Source: Globodera rostochiensis
Taxonomy: Eukaryota; Nematoda; Chromadorea; Rhabditida; Heteroderidae
Assembly (NCBI GenBank): GCA_018350325.1
Contig: JAEVLN010000003.1
Location: forward strand, 3,316,441-3,380,440
Reading direction: 5' to 3'
DNA: 64,000 nucleotides
Part shown: piece by piece, positions 20,401-32,767 of the stretch
How the letters are laid out: the number at the start of each line of letters is the position of its first letter
Numbering within the stretch: the first letter of the stretch is position 1
Notes under the pieces: model-generated
Told to the model about the DNA's origin: nothing
The model's input: only the letters and a program-made list of their open reading frames with translations
Database searches by the model: none
Translations under genes and position numbers: made by a program

Positions 20401-23400
20401 AAACAAACTTAAATAGGGTTGGTCCCCAACCCCTCGGGGCGGGAAAGTCGGGGGTCGGGGACGATCCCATTTTGGGGCTCGGGGACCAACCCTCCTATTT
20501 AAGACGCCACATTATCCCCCCCCGCCCCCCGTCGGAAGCTTTTTAAACGGGTGAGGGTCAGTCTCGTCCCAGCAAATTTGAGACATTTCTAAACTAATTC
20601 AACGAAAGTTTAAAAGGTCAATTAGTCGACTTTACATTATTGAGCAGAACAGAAACTCAGCAAAGAATTGCCACAGCCGGCGCCAGCTCAGCACCACGCG
20701 CCAATCGTCCGCCCCGCAATCGACCAAATCCAACTGACAAAACATTGTTAATAATTGGCCATTTGTGCACGGCCCGACCAACTTGAATTTCATTGACATG
20801 GAAATGGACCTGAACAACAGCAGAAGGGATAACAAATACATTGAAAGAATTCTCACAATTTGGACGAGCAATGCCAACGTTGAGAGGAGGACGAGCGAGC
20901 GGATGAGAAGAGAGGCGAAGTGATCCTGCGAAGAATAAATGTCTCAAAAGTTCACCAATTTCGGAGACCTTATAAATGCCGAAGAAATGTTGGCCACATA
21001 TTTCCGTGTCCAATACCATCAGCAAAATGCCGAGCATCGCGAGAATAAGGCATCTGAACGGGGGGGGGGACAAAAATCATTGCCCTCAGAATGCGTAAAC
21101 ACGCGCCTGTCAGTGATTCGTACCCGATCAGACAATCTCTGAAAGAGCAAATTTCGACGAATGTTTGATGGGATGAATGCATGCATTTTATGCAACACCT
21201 GTGAGCGAATTTTGTAAACCATTTTGACGGCGGACCCGTCGATTGGCGTGCCGTATCTGGAAAGGGGGGGAGGGAGGGAGGGCACTTGACGCTGTTTGGA
21301 CTCCAGACGCTCGGGAGTGGCCGTGCCAACTCCCGCGCATGCCCCCACCTGCTGTTGTTCCGCTTAAAGTTCATCGAATGAGGCGATTGTGCCATCGTCG
21401 CGTGACCGGGCGGCGGATGGAGCCCCCCGACCAAAATGTGCTGGGGCGGACCGCCATTCTCGAGTTGGGGCCACTTTTCTACAGAGGAGTGCTGCGAGTC
21501 GATCAGAACCACGGCCGAAGCATTGCTTCGTTTCTTGGGGACGGGCGGCGGTGCAATTTTTTGCCTCGCGGCAATTTCGCCTCCGGCGTCCTCCACCTTT
21601 GGGCCGCGAGGGTCAGCGCAATACGACAAAAAGCACTGACTTTGATCAGCGGATGGGCTGCACCGGTGCGGCCTCCGCCGGTGTCTGAACAATTTCGGGT
21701 CAATTTCTGTTGTTTCGAAATGAGTCGGACGGTCGGGTAACTGTTCGAGTCGACGGATTCGTAGCTGCAATAGTCGTCGATTTGAGTGTACGCGGGAGGC
21801 ATTTGCCCCAATTTCTTTCGACTTAGCAGCGACCGGAATTGCTGCCGGGAGCCGTTCAGACGGAGGAAGTCGGCACTGACCTGTGAAAGGCTTTCGTTTT
21901 TGGATTTCCATTATTTTCTTGGGGGCTTCGAGGGAAGGAATCTTTCCCATCATTTTTAACCAAAACATTTCAAATCGCCTCATGAATCGACGAATTACGC
22001 CGGCATCGGCTGTTGATCATCTGCGTGTTGTTGCTGCTTTTGCGGCTGTTCTGCCGATTTGGCGACAGCGTCGCGCTGACGGCCGAGTCGCCGCTCAGCC
22101 GGCGGTGGCGGGCGTTGCTGTTGGTCTGCAGACGTTTCTGTTCCGTGCTCATCTCTTCCTCCAACCCGGGCGCTCTTTTCACCCGTCAACCTCCCCTAGC
22201 ATTTAATTGATGGACGGGGGGGGAGGCTCTTCAATGGTATGTAGGGAGGGGGGAGAGGGAAGGGGGGGGGGGGGAAGTGCACTTCAACGGCACCAATGAA
22301 TTGAGGGGGGGGGGGGGGGGGGGCACCGGGAGGGGTGAACACTGCCGCGCTAAATGAAGTGCCTTCGGCGCGGGTGAATGAATGAATTTGCGTTGTTACC
22401 CCCCTTTCTTCACAGCTGAGTTTTTGTGCGGGCTGACTATACGCAAAGAATGGGGGGGGGGGGGAGGGGGGGGGGAGGCCCTTCAACGCCATTCACTCGC
22501 CTACCCCCTCCTCCCCCCCCCACGGGAAAATTCAATTTTGAAGCCCTCCGGCGTTCAAACGATGGACGGATTAAAAAAATGGATGATGTTTATGATTTAT
22601 ATGCAAATAAATGAGAATGAAGGCATTTGATGCTGAAGTAAAAAGCCTTTGGGTCCTTTTGAGAGCGCGAATGACTGTTGTTTAAAACCCAAAAGTGCTT
22701 CTGAACTTTGAATAAATTCGAAGGCTAAGAGAAAAAGATTGTTTTTGTAAAGAATTGTATTTTATATTTTAATGTGAAAGTGCGATAACGAGAAAGCTCA
22801 TAAATTAATTAATGTTAACGCTTTTTTGCCATTAAAAAAATGAGCGATGAATGGAGCCAATGCGAATGCCAATGCCATAAACTCTCTTCAGAGAGACCCT
22901 TCAAATTCCACTCAAAAACGAACGAACGAACACTTTCCCCTCACACGCCCTTATAAATGTGACCCTTCAGAAAAAGCCCCCCCCCCCCCCCCCGAGGGGC
23001 GAATTCCGAGTTTTTTGGGGATTTTATAATGACGTGAGAAAACCGGCATAATGCACGGCTCACCTTTACCAAACCGTTGTTTTTTGAACAGCCGGCAGCC
23101 TCTCCGCCCAAATCATCAAAACTCTTGCCGCTTTTGCCGATGGCTAACACCGACGGCTTCGGCGTACGATAGTCTTCGTGCTCTACAGACGGCGCCGAGG
23201 CCACCGTGGGGCCCTGTTTATGGAGGGCATTTTATGTTTTGTTCGAGTCGACTTACCAAAGACCCCCGACATCGGAATGTCTTCCTTCTGTCCAGCGTCT
23301 GTTGGAATGTGCTGTTACTCCCCAAAGTGTGTCTGATGCCCGTTGCCGTTGGAGAAGATGCCGTTGATGGGGGGCCGTTGACCGCGTGTGTGGTGGTGCC

Positions 23401-23577
23401 GGAGACGGCACGACCGCCGCCGGCGGAACCCGGCAAATCACCGCGAGGCAGTGAAATGGGCGGCGGCGAGGAAGCGTCGGGGACACGGGAAGAGCGGGAG
23501 ACGGAGGGGGAAGCAACGGAAGAAGTGGCACGGGGAGAGGCAATGGACGGCATTTGCCGGACAGCGTGGGCCGCCAA
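17420..23577 (-). CDS. Small-conductance Ca-activated K channel (SK/KCNN, kcnl-type)
   Basis: SK channels open when Ca-calmodulin bound to their C-terminal domain senses cytosolic calcium. Minus-order exons that I can support are 23577-23259, about 23214-23063, about 22182-21970 (perhaps an alternative start), about 21881-21650, about 21604-21430, about 21257-21190, about 21136-21100, 21056-20972 (S1, 'CLILAMLGILLMVLDTEI'), about 20926-20636 (S2 to S3, ending 'DCGADDWRVVLSWRRLWQFF'), 20283-20082 (S3-S4, 'VDVVLSLLMLSRVYLVGRW'), 18596-18527, about 18466-18232 (S5, pore, S6), 18160-17852 (calmodulin-binding domain: 'KNVNNFMNDSRLTLAHKHAA', then 'HQRKFLNAIHQFRRIK') and from 17746 (coiled coil, 'LMTEMHTHTQRLALAQEEM'). 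The pore reads ITFNGNGYGDIVP. The stop at 17420 assumes read-through of a good donor (CCG|gtgagt) near 17491; splicing there would change only the last residues. The N-terminal joins are tentative. Confidence 0.85.
18636..20040. repeat. 29-bp minisatellite filling an SK intron (about 48 copies)
   Basis: The unit on the plus strand is 'ccccgaaaatttgacttgg' followed by 'ccctttttgt'. Most units are 29 bp. Shorter variants (about 23-28 bp, with 'ccgaaatgacttgg') cluster after 19640. The array occupies almost all of the intron from 18597 to 20081. The intron is bounded on the minus strand by 'TTTCAG|gtgccg' and 'cgcgcag|GACGCC', which join HSKQFQ to DASTRTL in phase 0, as in other SK proteins. The repeat has no stop codon in any minus-strand frame, which creates long spurious open frames (up to 585 codons). 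Confidence 0.95.
20408..20503. repeat. Small palindromic GC-rich element
   Basis: Termini 'cttaaatagggttggtcccc' (20408-20427) and 'ggggaccaaccctcctattt' are inverted copies enclosing a G-rich core. It lies within the SK intron between 20284 and 20635. It is probably a short MITE-like element. Confidence 0.6.
22200..22560. repeat. G/C homopolymer-rich stretch in the SK 5' part
   Basis: Several G runs of 8-16 nt near 22262-22322 and 22441-22475, and C runs near 22506-22525. No coding exon is supported here. On the SK coding strand the G runs are C runs. Confidence 0.7.
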
Positions 23578-23639
23578 TCAATCAACTTTTCGCAATTGTC
23601 CTCAAAACCCAGCAGTGAAACGTTAAAATTCAAAAGGAA

Positions 23640-23890
23640 TCACAAAATGGAAGTACAAAAAGAATCACAAAATGGAAGGGATTGGAGGAATTTGTACAAA
23701 AAGAATCACAAAATGGAAGGGATTGGAGGAATTTGTACAAAAAGAATCACAAAATGGAAGGGATTGGAGGAATTTGTACAAAAAGAATCACAAAATGGAA
23801 GGGATTGGAGGAATTTGTACAAAAAGAATCACAAAATGGAAGGGATTGGAGGAATTTGTACAAAAAGAATCACAAAATGGAAGGGATTTC
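23640..23890. repeat. 41-bp tandem repeat, about 6 copies
   Basis: Unit 'ggaagggattggaggaattt' plus 'gtacaaaaagaatcacaaaat', nearly identical copies, with a shorter first copy lacking part of the unit. It lies just 5' of the most upstream SK exon I can support. All plus-strand frames are open through it, which gives short spurious ORFs. Confidence 0.9.
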
Positions 23891-23899
23891 GCGTCGGGT

Positions 23900-26298
23900 G
23901 AGTGCCAAGCAAAAAATGCCATTATGCTTTTGGTTGAATATTTGCTGAACGCAAATCCCACCAATGTCGCTTCCCATTTTCTGCTCCAAATTTAGCTGTT
24001 CGCCGCCATAATTCGGAAATTGCATTTCGTAGGGATTGCCTTTTGCGGAGAGCAACGGAAATGGGAGGGGGGGGGAGGGGGGGAAAGGGGGGAGGGAAAG
24101 GGGGGGGAAAGGGGGGAGGGAAAGGGGGGGGGGGGGAAAGGGGGGGGGGAAAGGGGGGAGGAAAGGGGGGGGGGGAAAGCGGTGGGAGGGGGGGGGGAGG
24201 GGTCGGTCCCCTGGGCTTGGATGAAAGTGCCTGCAAATGGGATGGCATCTTGGCGGATAGAAACTGAGGGCGGCCAAAGAGCAGACAAAGAAAGGGAAGG
24301 GGGGGGGGACAATAAACGTTATGCCAATGCCACCGGTTGGATTAATTCAATTGGGGATTTTGATTTGTGATTGTTTTAATTATTATAATAGAGAAGAATT
24401 GAGGGAAGAGAGGAGGAATTTGACCAAAATGCCTCCGAATATGGCCACCGCCGTCCCCAAAAATGCCTTCGTGGCTACAAAAGAATGTGCCACAAGAAGA
24501 AAGAATGTGCCAGTGGCGGCAATTAATTTCAGTCATTCTTTTCGTCGTGTGGCCGGATGTACAAACAGTGCAACGGCACAGTCAGGGCCCTTAGCAACGA
24601 CGGGGATTGGCACAAATATAAATGTGGGGCACGGCAAGGTGGGAGGGCGGGGGGGGGGGAAGGAAGGGCACGAGTCGGTGTTCGTTTGGACCTCACAAGG
24701 GGATGCCCTGAGGCATTTACAGACAAATGAAACGGACCCCCCGGCGATATCTGGGAAATGACAAAGGAAAAGTGTGGAAGTGAATCGGATGACGTGATGA
24801 CGAGGTAAAAATGACGATGAGAGAAGGGGCAACAGTCGGTCGATGTTGGAATTAGGTCGGTAGAAAATTGGGTGAAGAAAGGACGGCACAAAAACGTCGG
24901 TGGCATTGTCCCAGGACAAAGCTCCAACCCCTCAGGGCAGGTAAGTGCAAACAAATTGTCGGAGGGTGAGGCAAATGGAGCGGCAATGATGGGAATGAAT
25001 GGGGAGGGAGAGCGCGAGGGCACTTTGTCTCGAGGGAGGGCAAACTCAGAACAATTACCACCCTCATCCCCCCCGGGGGGGGGGGGGGGCGTCTGGGCCA
25101 AAAACGCTTTAGAGGGCGAAATGATTGACGAATTGGCAATGCATATCAAAAAGAGGTCCACTTTTATATTATTTGATATGCTTTCCAGAAAGTCTCTCTT
25201 CCCCTCACTTAAACTCTTTCTCTTCGCTTTTCGAGAAATAAATTTGGTCAGCCAGAAAGTCATTATTGGCCAAAGAAATGAAGGGACGCATTGAGCTTAA
25301 TTGTGAGAAGAAAGGAAACATTCGTTTGGCTTTGCCCTTCGATGGCACGGATAAAGTCAATGAATGTGCCGTGTCGTTTGGCACAAGAGCATAAGTGAGG
25401 AAGCCCTGGGGGAAGGGGAAAAAGGGAGGGGCGACGATAATTACGACGGATGGGGCCATAAAGGAGGGATGAGAAGAGAGGAAGGAAGAGGTTGAAAGGC
25501 AAAGAAGGAAACGAACGAAGGAATAAAAAGTAAAGACCTAAAAAGGAATGGAATTTTGTTGCTGGGAAGGGCGGGCGAATGCGCTTATGAAAGGATTTTG
25601 GACCGATGTGAGACACCCAAAAGCCATCCAGCGAAAGGCCGAGTTCGTCTCGGCACTCTCCGCGTTTTAATTTAATAAAACGCCGAAGGGGAGACACGGG
25701 ACGAAAAAATGCCATTTCTCATTTATGTAATTCCCCGCTAGCGGCGACATTTGGCACCAGTGGGAGGCTTATACATACAATTCTGGGCTGCAACCCGGAA
25801 AATGTCACACGTCTCCCCATTGGAACTCAGCAAAAAACGTGAAAATGCTGAAGTTCTCTATCCCTCCGGCGTTTATTCTCGAAAATGGTTTATAAAAAGG
25901 GCAGCACACAAATACAATCGGTGCGTGTGTTCTATCCAGTTTTGTTTGATCGAAAACTTTATGAGTAAAAAGTAAAGAAGAAATGAGGCGCAAAATTGTT
26001 GATGGACGTCGAAGCACAAATATTTTGTTTGGACGAGTGACCAAATGGACGAACGAACGAACTCAATGGGCGGGCGATGGAAAAAATGACAAACAAATGT
26101 TTTGACTTTGCGAGCTGTTTGTTGGTCATAACATATTTTAGGTAACGATGACTTTGTCTGAAAATGTATACCGTGCTTGTCATTAGTTTCATAAAATATT
26201 TTTGGAATTTACGCAATTTGCGAAAACGGGAGATCAGACTCAGACGACGCTTTCAAACGATCTTCGGCATCAATTCGGGCACGGCATTTGCAGTACAT
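23900..26298. other. Intergenic, low complexity, no gene supported
   Basis: Contains a purine-rich G-run microsatellite at 24062-24210 (blocks of 6-10 G separated by AAA or A), further G runs near 24300, 24650 and 25075-25090, and unremarkable sequence elsewhere. Long open frames on both strands coincide with compositional bias and lack splice-bounded exons. Confidence 0.5.
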
Positions 26299-29061
26299 TT
26301 AAATAGTAACTTGGGCGCCCAAATCGTCATCAATGTCCGCACTGTCACCCTCGTCGTATTCAAACTCCTGATCAAAATATGACTATCATCATAAAATAAA
26401 AAATTCCAAAAATCCAAGACAACAACCTGGAATTTTTATTTTAAAACCTAAATTTGAGGAGCCAATGCCAACCTCCTCGTCGTCCAACTCGTCATCTTCG
26501 TAGTCGTCATCGTATGGGCTGTTGAGGCCCAACTGCGCTTGTTGGCCGGCGCCTTCGCCTCCTTCGACCGCACTGCCCATCGCAATTCTCACACGCTGAT
26601 TTTGAGGCACATTTTGTCCTATCGGGTACATATGACGGCCAACGGTTCCAGCAGGACGCAAATTTTCCATTTGGGACGGCACAGACGAAACGGCCGAAGA
26701 AGTATTCAGCGCTCCCCCTCCTCCCGCCGGTCCAGAATCCCCAACGCCACCACCCCTAGCGCCATCCTGACTCAACTGCTGATGCTCCGACGACTGCCGT
26801 TCCAGCACTCCTCCCCCTCTCTCCTGGCTACTGCCCTCCACAGTGTTCTTGACAAGATGCAACTGCTCGTTCTTGAATGACAGCATTAGCTTCTGTTGCA
26901 TTTGGTCCAAACTCTGCTCGAGCTGTCGAATCCTTCATTAAAGAGGAACAAGTTCAATGGAAATTCAAAGATGCGTCGAAAACGATTTTTAACAATAAGT
27001 AAGAACTTCTCCAACCTCTTATCTTTGATCTCTTGCGCCGCCGAGTGGGTCAATTGCAAGTGGTCGACGTACTCTCGATGGCTGGCAGTAAGTTTATCAC
27101 GATCTTCGGCTGCACGAGACATTTCATCCTAAAATAAAATTAAATGTTATGTTTTTTGCCAAAAAGTCAACCAAAAGTTGGTCGATGATGTCGTTAAACT
27201 GTTGAACAGACGCCCCGGGAACAATGCTGTCCCGGTAATTTTCCAATTCGCGATTGATTTTGAACGATTCTTCGTTGTATTGTACCATCGGCGACGGTCG
27301 GACACTCAAAGGACGGAAACCGGAAGATGCATTCTGTTGGTGAACCGCAACTTCTCCGGCTGGTCTAAAACACTTCACAACAAGTAAAAAATTTATCAAC
27401 GAGTCAAATCAACACAAATTATGAGATTTCTCGGGTTTTCGTTTGAAGACGGGGAAAGGGATATCTATGCTATTGTAAATCCAAATTTATCTTGAAACGA
27501 CCTCGCGCGAACAATGCGTACTGACGGAGGTCTGAGCGGAAGATCGCCCACAATTCCGCCACTTGGTTGAATTGAATAAATTGACGGTGTCCCACCGGGT
27601 CCAAAACTTCCTCGGGGAGGCGGATAATAACCCTAAAAATTGAAATACTATTAGAATTTTCAAAACCAAATGTGTACCATTGGCACTCTGCCTCCTCTGC
27701 CAGTGCCCAAAGTGAAATTGACTCGCCCTCCCATTACTCCCCCACCCATCGGCATTCTGCTCCCACGTGGCCTTCCGCGAGTTGAAGTCGTGCCACGCAG
27801 CGAGTGTGCCGCAGTCGCAGTTCCACCGCGACTGCCCCTTCCACCTCCGCGGCCCCGCTGCTGCCCCTCGCCCCGACCTCGTCGGCCCGCGCGAGTAGGA
27901 AATTCCGGATAATCCTCATCGTTCGGGTCATCCAACAGCACACGATCGCCCTGAGGAGACATTCTGTCCTCGTCCTCCTCATCGCTTGGCTCTTCCGTAT
28001 TTGTCATTGGGTCATCCGCGAATTGCTGATGTTTCTCAACCTCCTTCTTAAATAAACTGCTGAATTAACAAAAAATTCCCACTAAATTTTCCTTTTTTGT
28101 AACTTATAGACGAATTGCAGGGGACTTGCCTCAATCAGTTGCAGTTGGCCTCTGTCTTTGGCAGGCTGAGGCTGTGTCCACAAATTCGTTGCAGATAGCG
28201 ATGTCGCGGCAACCTTTCTGTTCAAAACGATGCGCTGACTACCTTTTTGGTCCGACTGTTGATCAAAAATCTTTTCGTCCTGTTGTCCTTGCTGAATTTC
28301 CGTCGAAGGTTCAATTTCCATTTTCACGTTTTCCTCTGTAGGTGACGTAAACGATGATACTCCTTGCGCTTTTCGCTTTGGCGGCCGACCCATTTTTGAA
28401 GCTAAAATAAGATTAGGATCTCTAAACAATGCATCATGCTGCCCTCCCGGCAATGGTGCAGAATTAGTCTCCCTAAAAAAATTGGTTTTTATTCACTCTA
28501 AATGTGGATTTATAGGGCAAAAAAATTTTAAAACAAATTTTTCTTTTTAGCTTACAATTTTCACCATATATTTTTGAATTCACCGAGATGATTCGCGATA
28601 ATAACTTATCCAAAACATATAAGTTCTTTACTTCCACCACCTGTTAAATGACTGAAAAAATCGTATTTTTTTCAAAAACAAATTATAGATTTGAAATCAT
28701 AGATTAGACGATGTCACATGATTTTTTAGGGAGACTAATTCTGCACCATTGCCATGTTCCCTTGGTCTAATAAACTTCTATCCAAGTGCTTCAACTATAG
28801 CACATCAGTTGCTTGATTCTAAAATAACTCACCAGGCTGTGCCTCGTTGGGGTCCGCTTCCCCCTCGGCGTGCCCCTTCGCTCCAGGCTTCAAAACATCC
28901 CACACTTTGTGCGACTTCATGGCCGCCGTTCTGCGTTGGCGGCTCGCAGCAATATTTTCCGTTTGCTGCTGTTCCTCACGCCCCGATCCGAGCTCATCCG
29001 ACCCTTCGGAAGTGCTCGCCTTCCGCTTCTTTACGTGCTCACGACTAAGTCCAGGAGGCAT
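26299..29061 (-). CDS. Unrecognised RGG-rich, coiled-coil, probably nuclear protein
   Basis: I do not recognise a family. Minus-order coding segments are about 29061-28830 (MPPGLSREHVKKRKAST, a basic start then 'SHKVWDVLKPG'), about 28450-28105 (MGRPPKRKAQG, an AT-hook-like basic patch, then Gln-rich), about 28060-27680 (acidic 'EEPSDEEDEDRMSPQGDR' followed by an RGG-rich stretch 'RGRGGGRGSRGG'), about 27630-27490 (Gly/Pro-rich), about 27365-27160 (KINRELENYRDSIVPG), about 27130-27010 and 26940-26480 (coiled coil: 'DKLTASHREYVDHLQ', 'SLDQMQQKLMLSF'), and a last exon 26366-26299 ending DDDLGAQVTI. The donor before the last exon joins an acidic run 'DDELDDEE' to 'EFEYDEGDSAD'. Composition suggests a nuclear RNA- or chromatin-associated protein. 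Exon joins in the middle are approximate, and more than one gene is possible. Confidence 0.55.
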
Positions 29062-29772
29062 TTACTGTTTTTTGACCAAAAACATTTTAAGAACAACAAT
29101 TCAAAACATCCAGATATATCAAACAAAGAACAAATAAAATTAAGGGAAAGAATAAAACAAAAACATCTTTTTTATCATAAAATAAAATAAAAAACAATGT
29201 CAATAAAGAAACATTATGTGTTTGGTTATACGCATTAAAAAGTCTATAATGATGAAATGTTATGTTCCAAATAAGGCTCTTATGCCCGTAAGTTTTTATT
29301 GGATTGGCTCATATTTAAAAAAAGAAATAAAACGGCACTTCTTATTCTCTCAACTAAACCACTTGAGGGTATCATTTTTAATGCCGGTGGAAGTGGAATG
29401 AAGATTTTTGTGGCGATCTGTGCCGTACTCTTGCAGATTGGCGCTAAATTGTGACATGAGTGAAGAATCCTCCCGTTTGTGACCCGACCTTAGTTTCGAA
29501 CGTTCCATTTGTTTTTCTTTGATCCTGTTAAACAAAAAAAGACACTATTGTAAAAATATTAATCTGAAATTAACAGCTTTTACTTATTCATTAACTTTAA
29601 ACACAATCGTGCCAATTCAAAGAACCCAAAATTCAAAATGAAATCAACTATATTCACCTGTGGTATCGGTAGCGATGTGGCGAATTGCACTGTAATTTAA
29701 ATTACATTGGTAGAAGGTGGCAAGTGACCTACGCTGAGCGGAGAAGGGCGAAAACGGGAGGGAATTGGGAGC
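29062..29772. other. Spacer, no gene supported
   Basis: AT-rich interval between two minus-strand genes. A short minus-strand open frame at 29350-29535 (EDSSLMSQFSANLQEYGTDR) looks codon-like and could be a 3' exon of the ZC3H3-like gene or a separate small gene. I cannot link it by splice sites. Confidence 0.35.
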
Positions 29773-31779
29773 TCACAAACAAACCATGACTCCCTGCTGG
29801 CAGCATCCCTTGTTGAACTCGTCGCAGGGGTCCATACCGTCCGTGTGTTTGACGTGTAGGTAGGGGCATTGGTCCTTGCCTTTGCTGCAACACATCCTCA
29901 AGTAGTAATCGCAAACGGGCATCTGATGCTGCATTAAAGTCGAGTGGGGCCCATCTGGACAGGTGTCGCCCGAATTCCGACATTGTCCACGCATCAAGCT
30001 TTATATGGCATTATGAATAATCTTAGCGATTTCAAATTTTGAATACCTCGGACACACTTTCTTCGCAGCATGTTCGGCTGACCCATCGTGTTCGAACTCA
30101 CAGAAAACCCCATTAAGACAGTTCCCCGTCTCCAAAAATTGGAAACAATCTTTGGAGCCCGCGTAGAGACGTTTCCCGTTTTTAAAAATGACCAGACTCT
30201 GATTGTAGAAGCGCTTCCGTGTGCGCAAATCGCTGGATTTAGACACGACCAATTGATGATTATTCGTATCAAAGCTCGTCGGAGAAGAAAAAGAGTGGCA
30301 ATTTGGAATAATTGTCGAATTCCTAGTCGTGATAGAAGTCTGCTGCTGTTGCTGATGCATCTTGGCCAACAATTCACTGCTGACCCATACATTGCTGGAG
30401 GGCGTAGCATAGCCGAATCCATTGGTGTTGCCACTCGACGCCATCTCTTGACTCGTTCCCGGACCTCTCAACAGTTGATGTTCTTGCTGAACATTTCTCT
30501 GTTCCTCGGCGTTTTGCGGGGCCGTTTTCCTCTGAATGTCCGGGTAAGTGCGTCCCACCTCCGTCTGAGGTCTTTCGCAGTTCGGAGCCAAATCTTTATC
30601 CTTGACGAATCCATTGAATAGCATCAGCATCCTCCAGTTTCTACCCATCTCGGGATGTTCTCCATCGCTGTCGTTGTCCGTCGGAACCAAATGAATGCTT
30701 TCTTGCGAATTCTCGCTGCAACCAGATTCTTTGCTATTTGGTGAGGCATCAGCTGTTTCTAATAAAATGCATTAAGTTATTTTGTTTACAATTCATTCAC
30801 GGCGCTTTTTTTGCGCGATCCGCGACGTGGGAGTTTTTGAAGCCAAAAAATGTTATTTTACATCTAAAAATTTAGAGTAAGTAGAAGACGAAAAGATCCT
30901 TCAGGTTTTTCTTCGACAAACTCAGACTTAAATTTTATGTTATCAGATGCAACCATGCATTTCAGAACTGACCAGGACCAAAAAACCGGGCGTGAACATG
31001 GAATGCCAAAGGTGTAACCATGGGCGGGTTCCCTTTTTCGGTCGATAATTTCTTTTCCATAGACTGAACCACAACCGGAATTCTCAATGCATGTTTCACC
31101 CCTGCTACACTGTACCATACATTAAACAATAAAAATATGCCCAACCGTTTCCAGGATTATCGTCGTCCGCATTTATTTTCAAGAGCGACTGCTTTCTGCT
31201 TCCACCGGACAATTCAATCCGAAGCTCCTCCGAGGCCCCAAACCTATTTCGACTCTCATCTGTTAACACCTCAAAAGTTTTCCTTTCTTCGCTCAGGTTT
31301 CGTTCAGAACGCTTTTTCTTTGTACTGTTGGGTAGACAATCACCATGCACAAATCCGCTTTCTTCCCGTCCAACATGACGCAATTTGGTGAATCTATCCG
31401 ACGTTGTTATTTGATGTGCAACATTGATTTGGGGACGAGTTTGATTTGGATCTGAGCAGACAAAATCAAGGAAAACAAAACAATTTTTACAGGTGTGTAA
31501 ATTTGATGCGATCAGGTTTGTGATGAGTTTCGGAATCGGTGGTGGTGGAACGCTTAAATTGAAGAACTGAGGGTTCATGTGCGGTTGTGCAAAAGGTCGA
31601 GGATATAGTAGCTGTTGAGGTTGTGAGATCGGAGGGAAGAAAACCCGCTAAACGGTTAGACATAATAAACTCCCATAACCAAAGCTCACAGTAGAACTCA
31701 ATGGAGGCGGATGCCGTGACGGCGGAGGCATGGAAAAGTTCGGCATTGGCATGAAATGATTGATGTGATTATTGAACAT
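29773..31779 (-). CDS. CCCH zinc-finger protein, ZC3H3-like
   Basis: ZC3H3 (Smicl) binds the cleavage/polyadenylation machinery and promotes mRNA polyadenylation and export. Minus-order segments are about 31779-31690 (MFNNHINHFMPMPNFSMPPP), about 31650-31510 (Pro-rich), about 31455-31150, about 30760-30050 and about 29998-29773. The zinc-finger region starts 'IFKNGKRLYAGSKDCFQFLE'. A first finger then runs 'CFQFLETGNCLNGVFCEFEH'. After a spliced junction (CCG|AG with phase kept) the next reads 'CPSLMRGQCRNSGDTC', followed by 'CDYYLRMCCSKGKDQCPYLH' and 'CDEFNKGCCQQG'. The order and spacing resemble the five CCCH fingers of ZC3H3. The final finger ends at a stop (VMVCL) before its last His, so it is truncated or a 3' exon is missed. 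The start codon is 93 nt after the EXOSC1 stop on the same strand. Confidence 0.65.
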
Positions 31780-31872
31780 ATTCAGCTAATCAAAAGCTAA
31801 ATGTGAGTTAGCAAAATCGGATATAAAGGAGTATGAACCATCCAACACAGTGAAAACAAAAGAATATGGCAT

Positions 31873-32767
31873 TTATTTGTTCAGAGTGGGCAATTGAGCA
31901 ACTTTTCTAATCTCTCGATATTCACTTCCGGGCATTTTCATCAATTCCGAGTTCTCCGGCAAAAGGCGTTCGCCGTTTTGGCCACGTCCAATCACCACGC
32001 CCAATTCGGCTTCCGCGATTGTAAGCAGATACGAAGTGTGTGCCTCGCCATAGCCCAACACACGAGCCAAAATAATGTCACCAGGCTGAACAAACTTGTG
32101 CAATTCAACCTAAAAGCAAGCTCCCAAATGGTAATTCTAACATACAAGAGGACCTTATCGCGTTCCTTTTCACGCACATCCTCCTTCCTCAGTGTTGAGT
32201 TAAACCCGTTGACCAGAGCCGTATCTTCCACGCATATAATTGAGCATTTCGCAAACTTTGTTGTGATGAGTTCCACCTAATAATTGTTTTTTTAAATTTG
32301 CTATTTAATTGCCAGAAAATATTGCATCTTTTGTTATATAAATCAATATGGAAAATGACCAACAGACCCGCGCAGTGACTATCTTTGCTTGTGAAGGTAG
32401 CACATGGTTCCTCTCGTCAAAGTTCCGCCTCACTTCGACGATATTTGTCTCAGCATTTTGCTTTATAAAAAAATCAGTTTCGAATGCTTACGAAACGAGT
32501 TTATTACCGAGTCTTTGAGAGAAAAAACATGCACAAATCCAGAAAGAGAAGCGAAGACCGAACCATGAAATTCATAACAACCATTTCCCGCGTGATAACC
32601 ATCAGCGACCGAAAACAATAGTTCACCTATAATAAAGCAAGATGAAGCTTAAAATTTGTACTAGACAACTAACCGGGAATACATGCTCTTTTCTCGCAAT
32701 TACCATTATTATCAGTCCCAGAGAATCCGGGTAATATTGAGTCAAGAAATGAAGCAGAAATATCCAT
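31873..32767 (-). CDS. EXOSC1: Exosome complex component CSL4 (EXOSC1)
   Basis: CSL4 is one of three S1/KH cap proteins of the RNA exosome, which degrades and trims RNA 3' to 5'. Four exons on the minus strand: start at 32767 (MDISASFLDSILPGFSG), ending at 'ACIPG'; then 'ELLFSVADGYHAGNGCYEFH' with 'GSVFASLSGFVHVF'; then 'NIVEVRRNFDERNHVLPSQA' at about 32460-32370; then about 32276-32110, with the Csl4 hallmark 'STLRKEDVREKERDKV'; then 32103-31873 with the S1/C-terminal part 'FVQPGDIILARVLGYGEAHT', 'LLTIAEAELGVVIGR' and the end 'VAQLPTLNK'. These blocks match human EXOSC1 in order (CIPGE, RKEDVR, PGDI, ELGVV). Length is about 200 residues, as expected. It is the upstream member of a probable operon with the ZC3H3-like gene, and it is divergent from CPSF2. 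Confidence 0.88.

Noticed and set aside
23640..23890. Regularly spaced direct repeats resembling a CRISPR array
   Set aside because: Units are contiguous with no unique spacers, the window is eukaryotic, and no cas-like genes are present.
24020..24312. Gly-rich and Pro-rich ORFs on both strands
   Set aside because: G-run microsatellite. The composition alone explains the open frames.
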